DNA of 64,000 nt from Leishmania mexicana MHOM/GT/2001/U1103 (Eukaryota; Euglenozoa; Kinetoplastea; Trypanosomatida; Trypanosomatidae), in contig NC_018316.1 of NCBI RefSeq assembly GCF_000234665.1, positions 1-64,000 of the forward strand, read 5' to 3'. Both the position numbers and the translations under genes were made by a program. The notes below the pieces were generated by a model, which had not been told where the DNA came from, searched no databases, and saw only the letters and a list, made by a program, of their open reading frames with translations. This document shows positions 39,486 to 50,119 of this stretch, piece by piece. The first letter of the stretch is position 1, and every line of letters begins with the position of its first letter.

Positions 39486-42381
39486 GGGCAGCAGGGCAGT
39501 GATGCCGGTGTACACAAATTGTGCGTGACAGCAGCTGAAGTGGTTGGCGTGCACCTGCGGTGGTGGACGGGCGGTGCGTACGAGGTAGGGAGTTGTGGGC
39601 GTGACGTTGACGGCTTCTGTCGTCGCATCCTCGTCTTCGCTTTGGCGGCTTGTTCTGCTGTGGGGCGCGTGTCGGTGTCGCTTGCTTCACTTCATTTTCC
39701 TCGTTTCGCGGCCAGTGAACTCGGAGCCCCGCCAGGTGTAAGTGCCACCGATACATTGATGCCGGGGTTCAGAGTGCTCTGGGCTGTCTCTCTCACCGCT
39801 CGCCCTTCTCCCTCTCTGTCTGCATGCACCCTTCTTGTCGGCCCTCAAGTGTCCCACGCGCCACTCGCGTGTGTGAGGCGGAGGAAGGTGGCGGCGTGAG
39901 AGGGACAGGGAGAAGGAGAGAGAGAGAGAGGCATCTGTCTGCATCTCCTCGTAATCATCGAGTGTCCATCACCCTCTGCCACACACAGCGTGCGCTCCAT
40001 TTTCACGCGACAGCCCCCACCCCCCCACTCCCTCCCCCTCTGGGCCGAGCCGCAGGTCCCTGTCGCGTCGTGCGAAGCAGCCGCAGACGCGCGCGTTACA
40101 GCAATGCGCCGACACCGTCAGCTGAGAGCGCGGCCTCTGCCTGCAACATTGCCCACACCAACAGGCAGTGTGAGGACCGGGTGTGAAATGCCTCCAAGTC
40201 GTGCTGATGCTCTCCCCATCACATGGATGGCACAAGCCTGTGCACTGTCGCAGGTAGCTCCGACGCCACGCCATCCAGTGCCTTGCCGCCGATATCCGCA
40301 GCGCTAAACTGCACTGGCTTCCTCACGCCGCGGGTGCCGGACCCTGTCACCGCCAGGGGCGCTTCGGCATTGGCAGGGATGGGGGGAGGGGCGGCCTGTC
40401 TCTCACCTCCACACCGAGTGGGGGTGCTGGACCCTGAGATGCCGCTCACTGAGGTGCGCCCACGCCCTCCTCTGCCGTGAAGGTACTTGACCGTTTCGAT
40501 TCCCCCTCCCAAAAAAAAAATGGAGCAGTCGTCGGGGCGGTGACAGGACCTCGCGGAACTCGCGTCCAACTGCGCTGCACTCTCGCTCCCTTCCCCCTCC
40601 ACTGTGATCCTTTACGTCTTTCGTTTCTTTGCTGCCGCTCGAGCCTGTGTGCGCATGGTGATGCAGGGTGCATGCCCACACGTGCCGGTTTACGTGTGAT
40701 GTGGTGCCGTTATCTGAGTGTTTTGCCACGGGCGTGACGGAGGCACTGCCACCACCACCACCACGGCTTCCCTTTCCTTTCCCGTACGCCCTCTAACGAA
40801 GTATGCGCCTCGCCCTCCCCTCGCACGCACTCACCAACTCACATCCGAGAGCAAGAGCGAAAAGCGTGAGCGTCCCCCGCCGTTTGCACGCCAGCCCCTA
40901 TTCACGTGTTGCCTAACGAACATGTGCAGCGTCACATACCGGCAGGCAGACACCCCTTCCCAGCAGAACGGAATTGCCGTCGCCTCTCCCCGCCGTTGTG
41001 TGTGTGTGTGCGTGTGCTCTCTACTCGCCGTAATTTTTTCTATTGCCTCTCTCTATATAGTTAGCTGTGTGCTTCGTCTGTCCGTTCGTTCGTTGCGTCG
41101 TCTTCTCGCCGCGTCGCGGTTTCTCTGTGGACGTGCGCGTGCGTTCTTCCTTTACCTTTCGTTCTTGGTTTGCTCTCTCATGCTCAGCGGCGCTACGAGG
41201 TTATTCAATGCTCACTGCTGAGGCGCGTCATGGCGCGTCTCTCTAGCGGTGCGTGCGGGCATGCGTGTGGTCGAAAGAGTGCGCCTAGTTGTGTCGATGA
41301 TGTGTTCACGCTGGGGCTCTGGAAGGCGCAAGGCGGCTCTGACTCTACTTCGCGTCTTCGTCGCTGTTCCTCCCAGACTCGCTCCTCCTCCTGAAGTGGC
41401 GTCCGTTCCATTTGTGTGTTGTATAGACGCATCCTTGCCGCCCCCGCCGCTGCTGCTGCTGGGGCTTGCGAGGTCGTATGCATGCGTCTGTTGGCTGCAG
41501 GTGTTTGGGTGCACGCTTGCTTCCATGCCTGTGTCTGTCTGTCGGAGTGGCGCTCCCCAGGGCGGCAGAAGTTAATGCCTTAACTAACCTACGCTAGAGG
41601 ATGTGGTAAACCGGAAAACAGGACAGCGAGTGCAGACAACGAAGGGCCGGGGGGAGGGACGTGCGAGGGACGTGTTGTAGGCCGCGTTCTCCTCCTGTGT
41701 GTGTGTATGTGTGTGCTTCGCCTTCCGCCACTGTGCTCGATGTGCAGCTGCACAAGTTTCCTCGCTGAGTTCCTACATGACCCATACGCCCTCACCCACA
41801 CGAGAGGAGGCCAGCGACGGCGTACAGGCTTGAGCCGTGAATGAGGCTCTTGCATCAGTGGCGCAGGCGGCGAGTGTCGTGTGACAACTTATGCTACGGC
41901 GATCTGTGTGTGACACTCTGTCAGCAGCGCGACCAAACGCTCCCCGTGTGGGTGCATGCTTGCGTGTTAACCTTAGTCTTGCGGGCACGCCGGTGTGTGT
42001 CTGCCGTGGTCGCCGCCCCGTTCGTGTTGATTCTTTCACCACGCTTTCGCCCTTCCCCACAGACACACGTATGTGGCGACAGTGATGCGACATGCGTGCG
42101 CAGGCATTTGCCCTTATTTTCCGATGTCTCGACTCTAACGATGCTGCGCGTTGTGCTTGTCTCTCCTCCTCGCCCGACGTTCTCTGTCTCCGTGTTTGGG
42201 GTCGGCACACACAAACACACACACAGGGGCATATTAGCACCGACACTTACTTGAAATCGGGGTGACGGTCGGGGTCCGACTTGTCTGCAGGTGCTCGCTG
42301 GCTGTCCCTCTGGGCACCGAGGCAGTGCATCCCTTCTCTCCCTCTCGCACACACACACACACACATACACACGCAACGAAT
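39486..42381. other. Long intergenic/UTR spacer
   Basis: About 2.9 kb without a gene I can support. A plus-strand frame of 85 codons at 40223-40480 begins with ATG and has coding-like composition (SDATPSSALPPISAALNCTG), but no domain or acceptor strong enough to call it. The stretch includes a CCA triplet run near 40750 and a CA run at 42348-42365 just before the next ATG. It probably holds long UTRs, and possibly an unannotated short transcript. Confidence 0.45.
42348..42365. repeat. CA dinucleotide microsatellite
   Basis: Nine CA units in the 5' leader of the seven-span membrane protein gene, ending 17 bases before its ATG. Confidence 0.8.
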
Positions 42382-43731
42382 ATGAGCTACGGCACCTTGG
42401 CGCTGTGCGCATGCGTCCTCTACGCCCCCCACGCCGTCCTGTGCGGGCTGGCGCTCCTCTGGCAACCCATGCTGATGGTAACGAGCATCCTCGTTTCCTT
42501 TATTGCCTTTCTGCCACTTGTGATGACGGGACTGATATTTGAGGCGCTGCGCTGGGCAGGTGTTGCGGACGTGACCACGGCCGCGTGGGTGGTGGTAGTT
42601 CACTTCATAGCGCAGAATGCCTCGCGAGTTGGCACGCTGCACGCGTGCTTGCGTCTGCAGCGACTTGGGTGGCAGCACGGCTTGCTGCTGGTGCGTAGCC
42701 GGTTTCCTTTAGTGCCCCTGAGCATTGCCGTCGGCGCCGGCTTTGCTGCAGCGTCGCTTCTTGTGGGTGGCGGCGCCCTTCTTGCGGAGGCGTTGGAGGT
42801 GGGAAGGGGTTTGACTGGCAATGGGAGAACCTCATCCAACTCAACTGCGGCTGCGCAAGAGATTGGCTTTCTCGCCTTCAGTGACAACTGCGCGCGGCTT
42901 TCTCGGCTTCTGCAGTCGTGCTTTCAGCAGACATTCTTTAGCTGCGGCCAGGTAGCGTGGACGGTGATGATGGGGCAGGCGTACGCCGCCCTGCGGCCTC
43001 AGGATGTGGCGGAGGACATGTGGAGATACACAGCGCGCGCGAATGGTGCCGACGAAACCGCAACTCTCGGCGTTGTGACAACAACATGGGCCGAGGAGGG
43101 CGGCAGTGCACCTATGCCCCGGGCACTGAGGGCAGAGGAGTCCGTACGGGAGGACGCCTCTGAGCTCCTGCTGCTGGATGAGGAATGCGTGCCGGTTGCC
43201 GGAGACGGCGAGCCGGAAACTGCGGTCTACAGCGTGAGACGTGGACACGCATCTGCCGCTGCTCGGCCGGTGCCGCGCGAGGAGGTGGAGGCAGGCCAGC
43301 GCGCGGCCTGCAGTGCTGGTGCGGTGACTGGCATAGCCCCGTCAGCGGGGCCACCCATAAGTGAAGCAACGAGATCGTCCACCGCAGCGGAGCGTCAGGA
43401 CATGCCATCGTCGTCAGCCGACGTGGCTGGGTGGCTTGTGGCGGACTCCGTATTTGCGCAGCGGCTGCCTGCTGCTGTCCTCACTGGCGCTGCAGCACTG
43501 GTCCTCCATCTGATGTTTGTACTGCTGCCTGTGGCAGCAATGGCGGCTGATTCGGCGCCTGGGCAGAGCAAGGCAACTCCCTCACCAGCCAGTCGCTCGG
43601 AAGGGTGCCTCGCTAAAGTATCTCTGCAGTGCGTCGTGACGATGGTGTCGGTGTTGTGGGGACTGTGCATTGTGGAGCTGGAACGCCACCCTTTCACCTA
43701 CGCGATTCTCTCATCATCGCCAGGCTCGTGA
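42382..43731 (+). CDS. Seven-span membrane protein, candidate APH-1 (gamma-secretase subunit)
   Basis: A 449-aa protein with about seven hydrophobic spans (near residues 2-26, 31-55, 66-80, 110-136, 163-200, 365-390 and 412-430) and a long hydrophilic loop of about 150 residues between spans five and six. The N-terminus (ALCACVLYAPHAVLC) and following strands recall APH-1. So does span four (IAVGAGFAAASLLVGGGALLAEAL), which sits where APH-1 has its glycine-rich GxxxG-type segment, and the sixth span carries a histidine (LVLHLMFVLLP) as APH-1 does. The second APH-1 histidine seems replaced by Gln (LLQSCF). APH-1 is the scaffold subunit of gamma-secretase. The long loop is unusual for the family. 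I judge APH-1 possible, not proven; the alternative is an unrelated trypanosomatid membrane protein. Confidence 0.7.
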   Translation: MSYGTLALCACVLYAPHAVLCGLALLWQPMLMVTSILVSFIAFLPLVMTGLIFEALRWAGVADVTTAAWVVVVHFIAQNASRVGTLHACLRLQRLGWQHGLLLVRSRFPLVPLSIAVGAGFAAASLLVGGGALLAEALEVGRGLTGNGRTSSNSTAAAQEIGFLAFSDNCARLSRLLQSCFQQTFFSCGQVAWTVMMGQAYAALRPQDVAEDMWRYTARANGADETATLGVVTTTWAEEGGSAPMPRALRAEESVREDASELLLLDEECVPVAGDGEPETAVYSVRRGHASAAARPVPREEVEAGQRAACSAGAVTGIAPSAGPPISEATRSSTAAERQDMPSSSADVAGWLVADSVFAQRLPAAVLTGAAALVLHLMFVLLPVAAMAADSAPGQSKATPSPASRSEGCLAKVSLQCVVTMVSVLWGLCIVELERHPFTYAILSSSPGS

Positions 43732-45268
43732 GTGTGTCGACGCGGGTTACGGTTTTCAGGGTTGGTGACGTGCACACGCCTGCCGCTCTTTGCATGTGGC
43801 GTTGCCGAGTGGGTTTGGATTAGTATGGGTGCTGCTGTTTGTTCTCGTCTCCCCACCGACCCCCACGCCCCCCCCCGCATCAGCATGCTTGCCTTTCGCT
43901 GCACTGCTTCGATACTGTTGGGTGTGCGCCTGCTGAAGGTCGTTCTTTACGCCGTTGTGCACAGATCATGTTTCTTGATAGCTCTGTGTTGTGTATGGGT
44001 TTTGAAAAATCGAAGACAGCGCGCCGCTACTCTGACCTCGTGGCAGGCGATGCTTTCACTGCCTTGTGCAGGGTGCATATTCCGATGACTCGTAGCGCGA
44101 GGGGGAGATGTGTGCAGATGCTTCTGGCCGACGTTGGGTAAAGCGCCTAACCGACCCTCTGCCCATGTGCACATCCCTTCGCCCGTTGCCCTATTATGCG
44201 ACGTGTCACTCCTGTGTGTGAGGAGGGGGGATGGGGGCATCGCCGCCTACCTCCATCTTCCACCTTCGCAAACTTCTTGCTGCTGTTCTCCCGGTCTCTC
44301 ATCCTTTTGTGCCGGCGCTCGCATCACCTGCGCTTGAGCAGCAGACCGCAGAGCTGGATACCGCGTTGGCGGCGTAGACGACCCCGAAAAGGCTGGGCGT
44401 GCATTGTGTGAAACGGTTCACAAGAGGCTTTACGGCGTGCGCACACACACGACGCTGGTGGAGCGGACGACACAGTCACACGCGAACGCACGCGGACAAC
44501 CCCCATCATCATTGTTTCCTAAGTCGGAGGCGAGGACCGCGCCACCTCTGCCCCCCTCCCCCAAATTTCCTCACCCACCTCCTGCCCGTGTATGTTTATG
44601 CAGAATATAGCGGTCCCCTGTCCCTCTCACACGCAGACGTAGGCAAGCTGGCCTTCGTACGCGTCCCTTCCCTTCACAGCTTCGACAGCGCTCCCTCCGC
44701 TCTCTGCCCACCCCCGCCTCGCATCGCGTTGCCCGTGTTGCTATATTGCTCGACCTCGCTGGCGGAAGGTGTAACTGTGCGGCGGCGGCTGTGGGTTGAG
44801 CACGAGCGCACGAGAGCGGAAGACGTCATTGAGCAGCGGCAGCAACGGGCGACGACGTCAGGCACAAAAAGGAGCGCTGCCACCCACCCGCACGGTTGTC
44901 GGTCGGCTGCGTCTCCCGCTGTTGCACGTGTCCACAACGACTGGCCGCAGCGCTGGCCTGCTGCGTAGATTTTCTGCTACTACTCTGTGCGATCGCGTTG
45001 GCATCGCCAGAGAGCGAGCCCTCAGCTCTAGAAGAAATCGAGCTGTATACTCACGTAGTCTACTGCGGGTCTCTGAAAGAAAATTGTGGGCGCACGCTGA
45101 GGCACGGGCCCAGAGGAGAGTCCTCGTCGTGACTTTGCTGAGCGCGAAGTGTGAGAGACGGCCTACAGACGCACTCCGCGGGTCGCCGCCCGCTGCGTAG
45201 AAGTGGCTGCGGCGTTTCTCAAGGCCTCCCTTTCGCCCGAGACGCAGGGTGAGCGTAGGGGTGCCGCA
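43732..45268. other. Intergenic/UTR spacer
   Basis: About 1.5 kb with no recognisable product. Open frames here lack an ATG or consist of simple sequence. The downstream gene's frame is open back to 45203 but starts there with GTG. Confidence 0.45.
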
Positions 45269-48200
45269 ATGAAACGCAAAGTGGCCGCGGGCCCTGTGCC
45301 CAAGGCGCAGGAGGAGGCTGTGGCTGTCTCTGCCGCCGTGCCATCAGCGCCGCGGTCGTCGATCGACAAGCAGGGCACCTCAACTCGCAACAGCAGCGTT
45401 GGCAATGCCCTCACAGGTGAGCGGAAGGTCACTGCATCACCGCTGTCGCCAGCTTCGGTGTCAGCGAGGCTCTACAAAGACCCCTGCGTAGAAGCACTCG
45501 GCCGGCGCAACAGTTCGACGGCGTCGTTCCACGCACGGACGTCGAACGCGTCGCATGCGCGTCCTGCCGGCTCCGTGCCGCGGGGGCGGAAGACCGCTCC
45601 TGCAGCGATGAAGCAGCCACCCACGGGCCCGTCTGCGGTCGGTTGTGCTGCGTTCAGCGAAGCAATCCACCGTCGCATGAGCACCACCTGCCCTGCCGTA
45701 CTACTCCCCAGCGCCGGTGTTTCCACAGAGTCTCCAGCGGCGACACCAGCGCCAGTGAAACATGCTGAGGTGTTGTGTGTCGCGCTGCCGGAAATGCCCC
45801 TCCCGCAAACACCGCAAACGGTCTCTGGTACCGGTGGTGGACGGCTGGAGCTGCGCATGCGAGGGCTGGTGGCGCTTCCCTGCCTGCACGTGTCCACAGC
45901 ATCTAAACCGTCGTCGCCGAATGCGAGGCACGAGTCGACTACATCGTCGTCCGTTCACGGAAGCGGCGATGTCGCGGCAGGGCGTCTGCACGCCGTCAGC
46001 TTTCGGCAGAACGCCATCAGCAGCCTCTTCGCCCCGTCTGCTGGCACCATGTCGACCTCACAGGCCTCACTAGTCGCGCCTCGCAGCTCTCCTCTGCAGT
46101 GCTACGCGCATGTGTCCTCGCTTGACCTCACGCACAATGCGCTTACATCGATTGCCGGCATCGATGCCCTACGGTGCCTGCGCTCGCTGCGACTCGCGTT
46201 CAACAAGCTGACTTCGCTGGCGCCGCTCTGGGCGTCGCCGTACGTAGCGCAGCTCGACGTGCTCGATGTGAGCTCGAATGAGTTAACGGAGTTGCTCTCC
46301 ACAGAGGATGTGCACGCCTTGAAAGGGCACCAGATTCGCATCGTCACGCACCCCACGCAGGCGCGCAGCGCTGCCCATGGGTGCCCCAACGGCAAGTGGA
46401 GCGTGTACAAAACGATGCGGCTGCGGGTTCTGTACGCGTCCGACAACCGATTCTGCGAGGTGCCGAGTGCGATCTACACCTTCACGCAGCTGACAGATCT
46501 GCGGCTGAGCAGGAACGCGATCGAGAGTGTGCCGGACGGCTTTCCGGTGCGGGCATGTCTGCCGCAGTTGACGCGTTTAGATTTGAGCATGAACAAGCTC
46601 CCTGCTGCCAGGGTCGAGTCCGTGACAGCGCGCACCGAAGAGGTGGCAGAGTCTCCGCACCATCGTCATCGCACATTAGCCGCATCGCCGTCATTCACAC
46701 AAGTAAAAGGCGCCCGCCGGGCTTCGGCGCACCGTTCTCACGGGAGCACGGACCCCTCGGTGGGTGGACATACTGCCGCCCTTTCTTCTGCACCCTCGAG
46801 TGCATTGAAGACTGGGGACGGCGCCTCATCGGAGGAGGCGGGGAGTGGCGCTATGCACGGCGCCGAGTGCAGTCGTGACATCCAGTCGCGTCTGCCAGGC
46901 GGAGTCAAAGAAAACGGTAGAGCGGCGACGGAGGAGGATGAGGGCGTTTCACTGATCAATGGCTCCGGGCAGCGCCGCTCATCGGCCTCTGCGGCCAAGG
47001 TGGCCGATAACGCGGAGCCGGACGAAAGCCGAGGCACTCTGCTCCAGGTGAAGGCAGATGCCGCGGTTTCACCTCAGCCGCCGACCAAAACGCGTCATGA
47101 GAGTGCCTCAGTCATAGCGTTCAGCCCGTCCACGCGGAAGGCGACCGCCTCTCTGCCCCCCACGACGCCCGCCATCTCTACCATATCGGCTCGGAAGGCG
47201 CAGCAGCAAGACGCCGTCCAATGCGTAGCCGAGAATGTCTACAGTATAGATCTCAGCCGGTGGGCTGCGGTGGTGCGTCGACGGCTTGAGGAGGCGGTGC
47301 GGAGATCGCCTGACAGCAACGCGAGTGGCGCACCGGGAGCCACGTCAACGTGCTCCATGCACGAGCTTCTGGTGTCGCTCTCCGACACTCTCGGCGGAAA
47401 CAGCAGCGGCGTTGGTGCAGCTGCGCTGACGCGCCATCGACGCCGTTCGGTGGCCACAGCCCGCACGATTGCAGCCCTTCTGCAGTGTCTGCCATCGCAC
47501 TCCCTGTTCTACAGCGAAGAGGCCCAAGTGCGTTGCCCGCCTCTTCTGCTGCTCACGGGAATATCCGCTGCCGTGGCGGCCGACGAAAGCGAACTGCTCC
47601 TCTACGAGGTGTTGGCCCTTCACATTGTGCACAACTGCCTGTGCACTGCAAAGAGTGCCCCCGGTGGGGTGAGCCCGCCGTACGCGGCATCCACGGCCTC
47701 CTCTCTGACCGTGAATTCGTCTGACGTGATGTCGCAGCAAGCGAGCACGTACGAGAGCAGCAGCGAGCCACTCCTCCGCGCCGAAGCGCCGGCGGCCGAT
47801 CGCGCGATCAGCGGTGAACTGCCTCCCCTACGCCCAGGTAGCCCCGGAAGCGGTCGAGGTGGCGGCACGGCGCGGCAGCTGAATTTCGCTGTGCCACTGC
47901 AAGCTGTTCACGTGATTGCTTGCACAGACGCTGCAGCCACCCCTCACAGCTCCGCGTCGGCCTTGTGGGCCTATCTCACCTGGCGGCAGCGCTGGGAGGC
48001 CGCCGTGTCTCGCCGCCGGTTCCCGAACAAGAGCGACTACGTCTGTGAGCTTGGGAAGCAGTCCGCGGATGAGTCTGCGCCGCACCCGCTGCCGTCTAAC
48101 ACTCCGTCGGTGACGGCGGAAGCGAACGGCCGCGGCACTCCCGCGGCACCGCATTGTGCGACAGCGATGCCCCTTTATCCCTTCACTGCGAACCCTCTCG

Positions 48201-49234
48201 TTCCACGTGCATGGGAGGGGCGCGCGTTGCACGAGTACAGACCCGGGTCGTACTGCGCAGTGCCGCCTGCGTGGGAACTCCTCTACGATCTTCTTCTCCG
48301 CCCATCCACGCCGGAAAAGACAGCGCTGAAGCGACTGCACGTACCTGCCGTGCCGCCACTGTTGGCCGGGGTGGGCAGTCGTATGCAACACGTGCGCGGC
48401 ATACCCGTCTCTCTCGCGTGCGTGCTACTCTGCGCCGTCGATTCTTCGGGCTATTCTGGGGCATCGACGATGTGCGCATCTCCGACATCGCCGGTGCTGC
48501 GCTGGCCTACGCAGGGCACTGGAGACCCTGCCGCTAGCGGCGCTGGCAACGGCACTTCCGCGATCACCGCGTCCCACGCCCCGTGTGAGAGCGTCATTCA
48601 CCGCGCTCTCCAGTGGCGCCAACACAGCCAGCAGCTGTGGAGTCATGTGGAGAGAGAAGTAAGCATTGTCGCCGCGGAGCAGGTTACGTCGTGCAGCATG
48701 CCGCTGTACAGCGCTGAGGAAGTACTTCAGAGCCAGCAGGCGGCCGTTGCCGCACTGAGCTCTCCGGACGCGTATGATACTTGCCTGCAGTGCGAGCTGT
48801 TCACGCAGAACGGCGTCTCAGAGGGGGCGCCTCAGACACAGTTTGGCAGTCTTGCTTCGGTGAAGCCGCTATCGCAACCGCGTCGCTCTGCCTCGAGCGC
48901 TGCGGAATCCTGCTCCACAGAGACATGTGAAAGCGAGGCGGCAACCGTCACAGACAGGATCATGTGGTGCCGCGAAAGTGGAGGGAGCAGCAGACCCTCA
49001 GTGGTGGTTGGCGCCGATGGCGGGAGCTCGCCAGCTGTTGCAGAGGATGCGGTGAGCGGCGAGTCAGATGAGCTAAGCAGCGTTGAAGCACAAGACGCTG
49101 CTGACGCAGCCGTGAGATTCAACACGGCGTCCCGATGGCAATGCAGCGACGGCAACGGCAGCGCAGAGCCTTTGATGGCCCGCAGAGAGTGTCCCGGCGG
49201 CTCTGTGAGAGCTGACGAGTGTGCGCCAGTGTAA
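45269..49234 (+). CDS. Large leucine-rich-repeat protein, 1321 aa
   Basis: A 1321-aa protein. Residues 1-270 are Ser/Ala/Pro-rich and basic (starts MKRKVAAG). Residues about 280-450 hold five or six leucine-rich repeats of the LxxLxLxxNxL type: VSSLDLTHNALTSI, LRSLRLAFNKLTSL, LDVLDVSSNELTEL, LRVLYASDNRFCEV, LTDLRLSRNAIESV and LTRLDLSMNKL. Residues 450-700 are disordered, Ser-rich. Residues about 690-1130 contain helical, better-conserved-looking blocks (for example VVRRRLEEAVRRS, LLLLTGISAAVAADESELLLYEVLALHIV and WAYLTWRQRWEAAVSRRRFP) that I cannot assign to a family. The C-terminus is low complexity. LRR proteins of this type are abundant in trypanosomatids, often in the flagellum. The frame begins 22 codons upstream only with GTG. 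Confidence 0.82.
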   Translation: MKRKVAAGPVPKAQEEAVAVSAAVPSAPRSSIDKQGTSTRNSSVGNALTGERKVTASPLSPASVSARLYKDPCVEALGRRNSSTASFHARTSNASHARPAGSVPRGRKTAPAAMKQPPTGPSAVGCAAFSEAIHRRMSTTCPAVLLPSAGVSTESPAATPAPVKHAEVLCVALPEMPLPQTPQTVSGTGGGRLELRMRGLVALPCLHVSTASKPSSPNARHESTTSSSVHGSGDVAAGRLHAVSFRQNAISSLFAPSAGTMSTSQASLVAPRSSPLQCYAHVSSLDLTHNALTSIAGIDALRCLRSLRLAFNKLTSLAPLWASPYVAQLDVLDVSSNELTELLSTEDVHALKGHQIRIVTHPTQARSAAHGCPNGKWSVYKTMRLRVLYASDNRFCEVPSAIYTFTQLTDLRLSRNAIESVPDGFPVRACLPQLTRLDLSMNKLPAARVESVTARTEEVAESPHHRHRTLAASPSFTQVKGARRASAHRSHGSTDPSVGGHTAALSSAPSSALKTGDGASSEEAGSGAMHGAECSRDIQSRLPGGVKENGRAATEEDEGVSLINGSGQRRSSASAAKVADNAEPDESRGTLLQVKADAAVSPQPPTKTRHESASVIAFSPSTRKATASLPPTTPAISTISARKAQQQDAVQCVAENVYSIDLSRWAAVVRRRLEEAVRRSPDSNASGAPGATSTCSMHELLVSLSDTLGGNSSGVGAAALTRHRRRSVATARTIAALLQCLPSHSLFYSEEAQVRCPPLLLLTGISAAVAADESELLLYEVLALHIVHNCLCTAKSAPGGVSPPYAASTASSLTVNSSDVMSQQASTYESSSEPLLRAEAPAADRAISGELPPLRPGSPGSGRGGGTARQLNFAVPLQAVHVIACTDAAATPHSSASALWAYLTWRQRWEAAVSRRRFPNKSDYVCELGKQSADESAPHPLPSNTPSVTAEANGRGTPAAPHCATAMPLYPFTANPLVPRAWEGRALHEYRPGSYCAVPPAWELLYDLLLRPSTPEKTALKRLHVPAVPPLLAGVGSRMQHVRGIPVSLACVLLCAVDSSGYSGASTMCASPTSPVLRWPTQGTGDPAASGAGNGTSAITASHAPCESVIHRALQWRQHSQQLWSHVEREVSIVAAEQVTSCSMPLYSAEEVLQSQQAAVAALSSPDAYDTCLQCELFTQNGVSEGAPQTQFGSLASVKPLSQPRRSASSAAESCSTETCESEAATVTDRIMWCRESGGSSRPSVVVGADGGSSPAVAEDAVSGESDELSSVEAQDAADAAVRFNTASRWQCSDGNGSAEPLMARRECPGGSVRADECAPV

Positions 49235-50119
49235 GTTAGTTATTATCAGTAACCTAAGCGCGAACGCATGGGTGTCTGTGTCTTTCATCCATAGTCGAAG
49301 TCAGCGCGAGCATCGGGGCTTGTGTGTGTGTGTGGATGTGCATGTAGGTGTGTGGGGGTGGGTGGGTGGATGTCGCTGGCGTGGCTTATCGTGACCCGCC
49401 GTCTGCATGCCACCGGCGCCTCAGCTGTCTGAGTTCATGGACGGTGAGCCGCTCACATTGATTGCAAGAAGAAAACCTTCCTGCAGGTGGTGCGCTGAGA
49501 TGACTTGATGTATCGTCGCGCTCGTCCGTGCACTTCAAATCGCGAGCGGGTTTCGTCTTCTGGTACGGTATCCCGGAAATCTGTGTGTCGGCGATGTGTC
49601 TCGCGCGCGCGCCTGGGTGGACAGGCACGCAGAACTGCCCGGGCACCCGAACCGTGCGGCGTCGCCGCCAGTGCGTGTCGCTTGCGTGTCATCCCCCTCT
49701 CTCTCCTCCCCTCTCCTCTCCTCGCCACCTCGACATGCTTACCTCTCTCGCGTGACAGACGAGGCAGCAGCTGATCTGGTGTTGATGCCCACACCCCACA
49801 GCGCCCGGTGAGGGGCACGTGGCAAGCGCGGTACACGACGTTTATCGTCCTTCTCAAGCCCTTACACTCGCACTTCTCCTGCCTTTTGTGTTCCTGCGGC
49901 GTCATCGGCGACGGCGTGGGTGTGTGAGTGCGAGGCCGCGCCCATTCCAGAGAACGATCGCGGGACAAAGTCAGAGAAGGTTGAAGGGTTGAGGGGCGCT
50001 TATCGCCTGCACCACCACCATCCCCCCCCCCCGTGCATGAGCACGCACGCACACGCACATACACACACACATTGCTTCTTCCCTTCCCGCGGTGTCAAGC
50101 GCCCGCGACTAGCTGCGCC
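49235..50119. other. Intergenic/UTR spacer with TG- and C-rich runs
   Basis: About 890 bases. TG-rich stretch near 49320-49370, a CTCTCC-type pyrimidine stretch at about 49690-49725, and a run of eleven C at 50022-50032 followed by CA-rich leader. No gene is recognised. Confidence 0.45.

Noticed and set aside
40223..40480. ATG-started 85-codon plus-strand frame in a spacer
   Set aside because: Composition is coding-like, but there is no domain, no strong acceptor close by, and a frame this short arises by chance in GC-rich DNA. Noted under the spacer instead.
44399..44968. Plus-strand frame of 189 codons
   Set aside because: It begins with GTG, has irregular composition, and has no recognisable domain.
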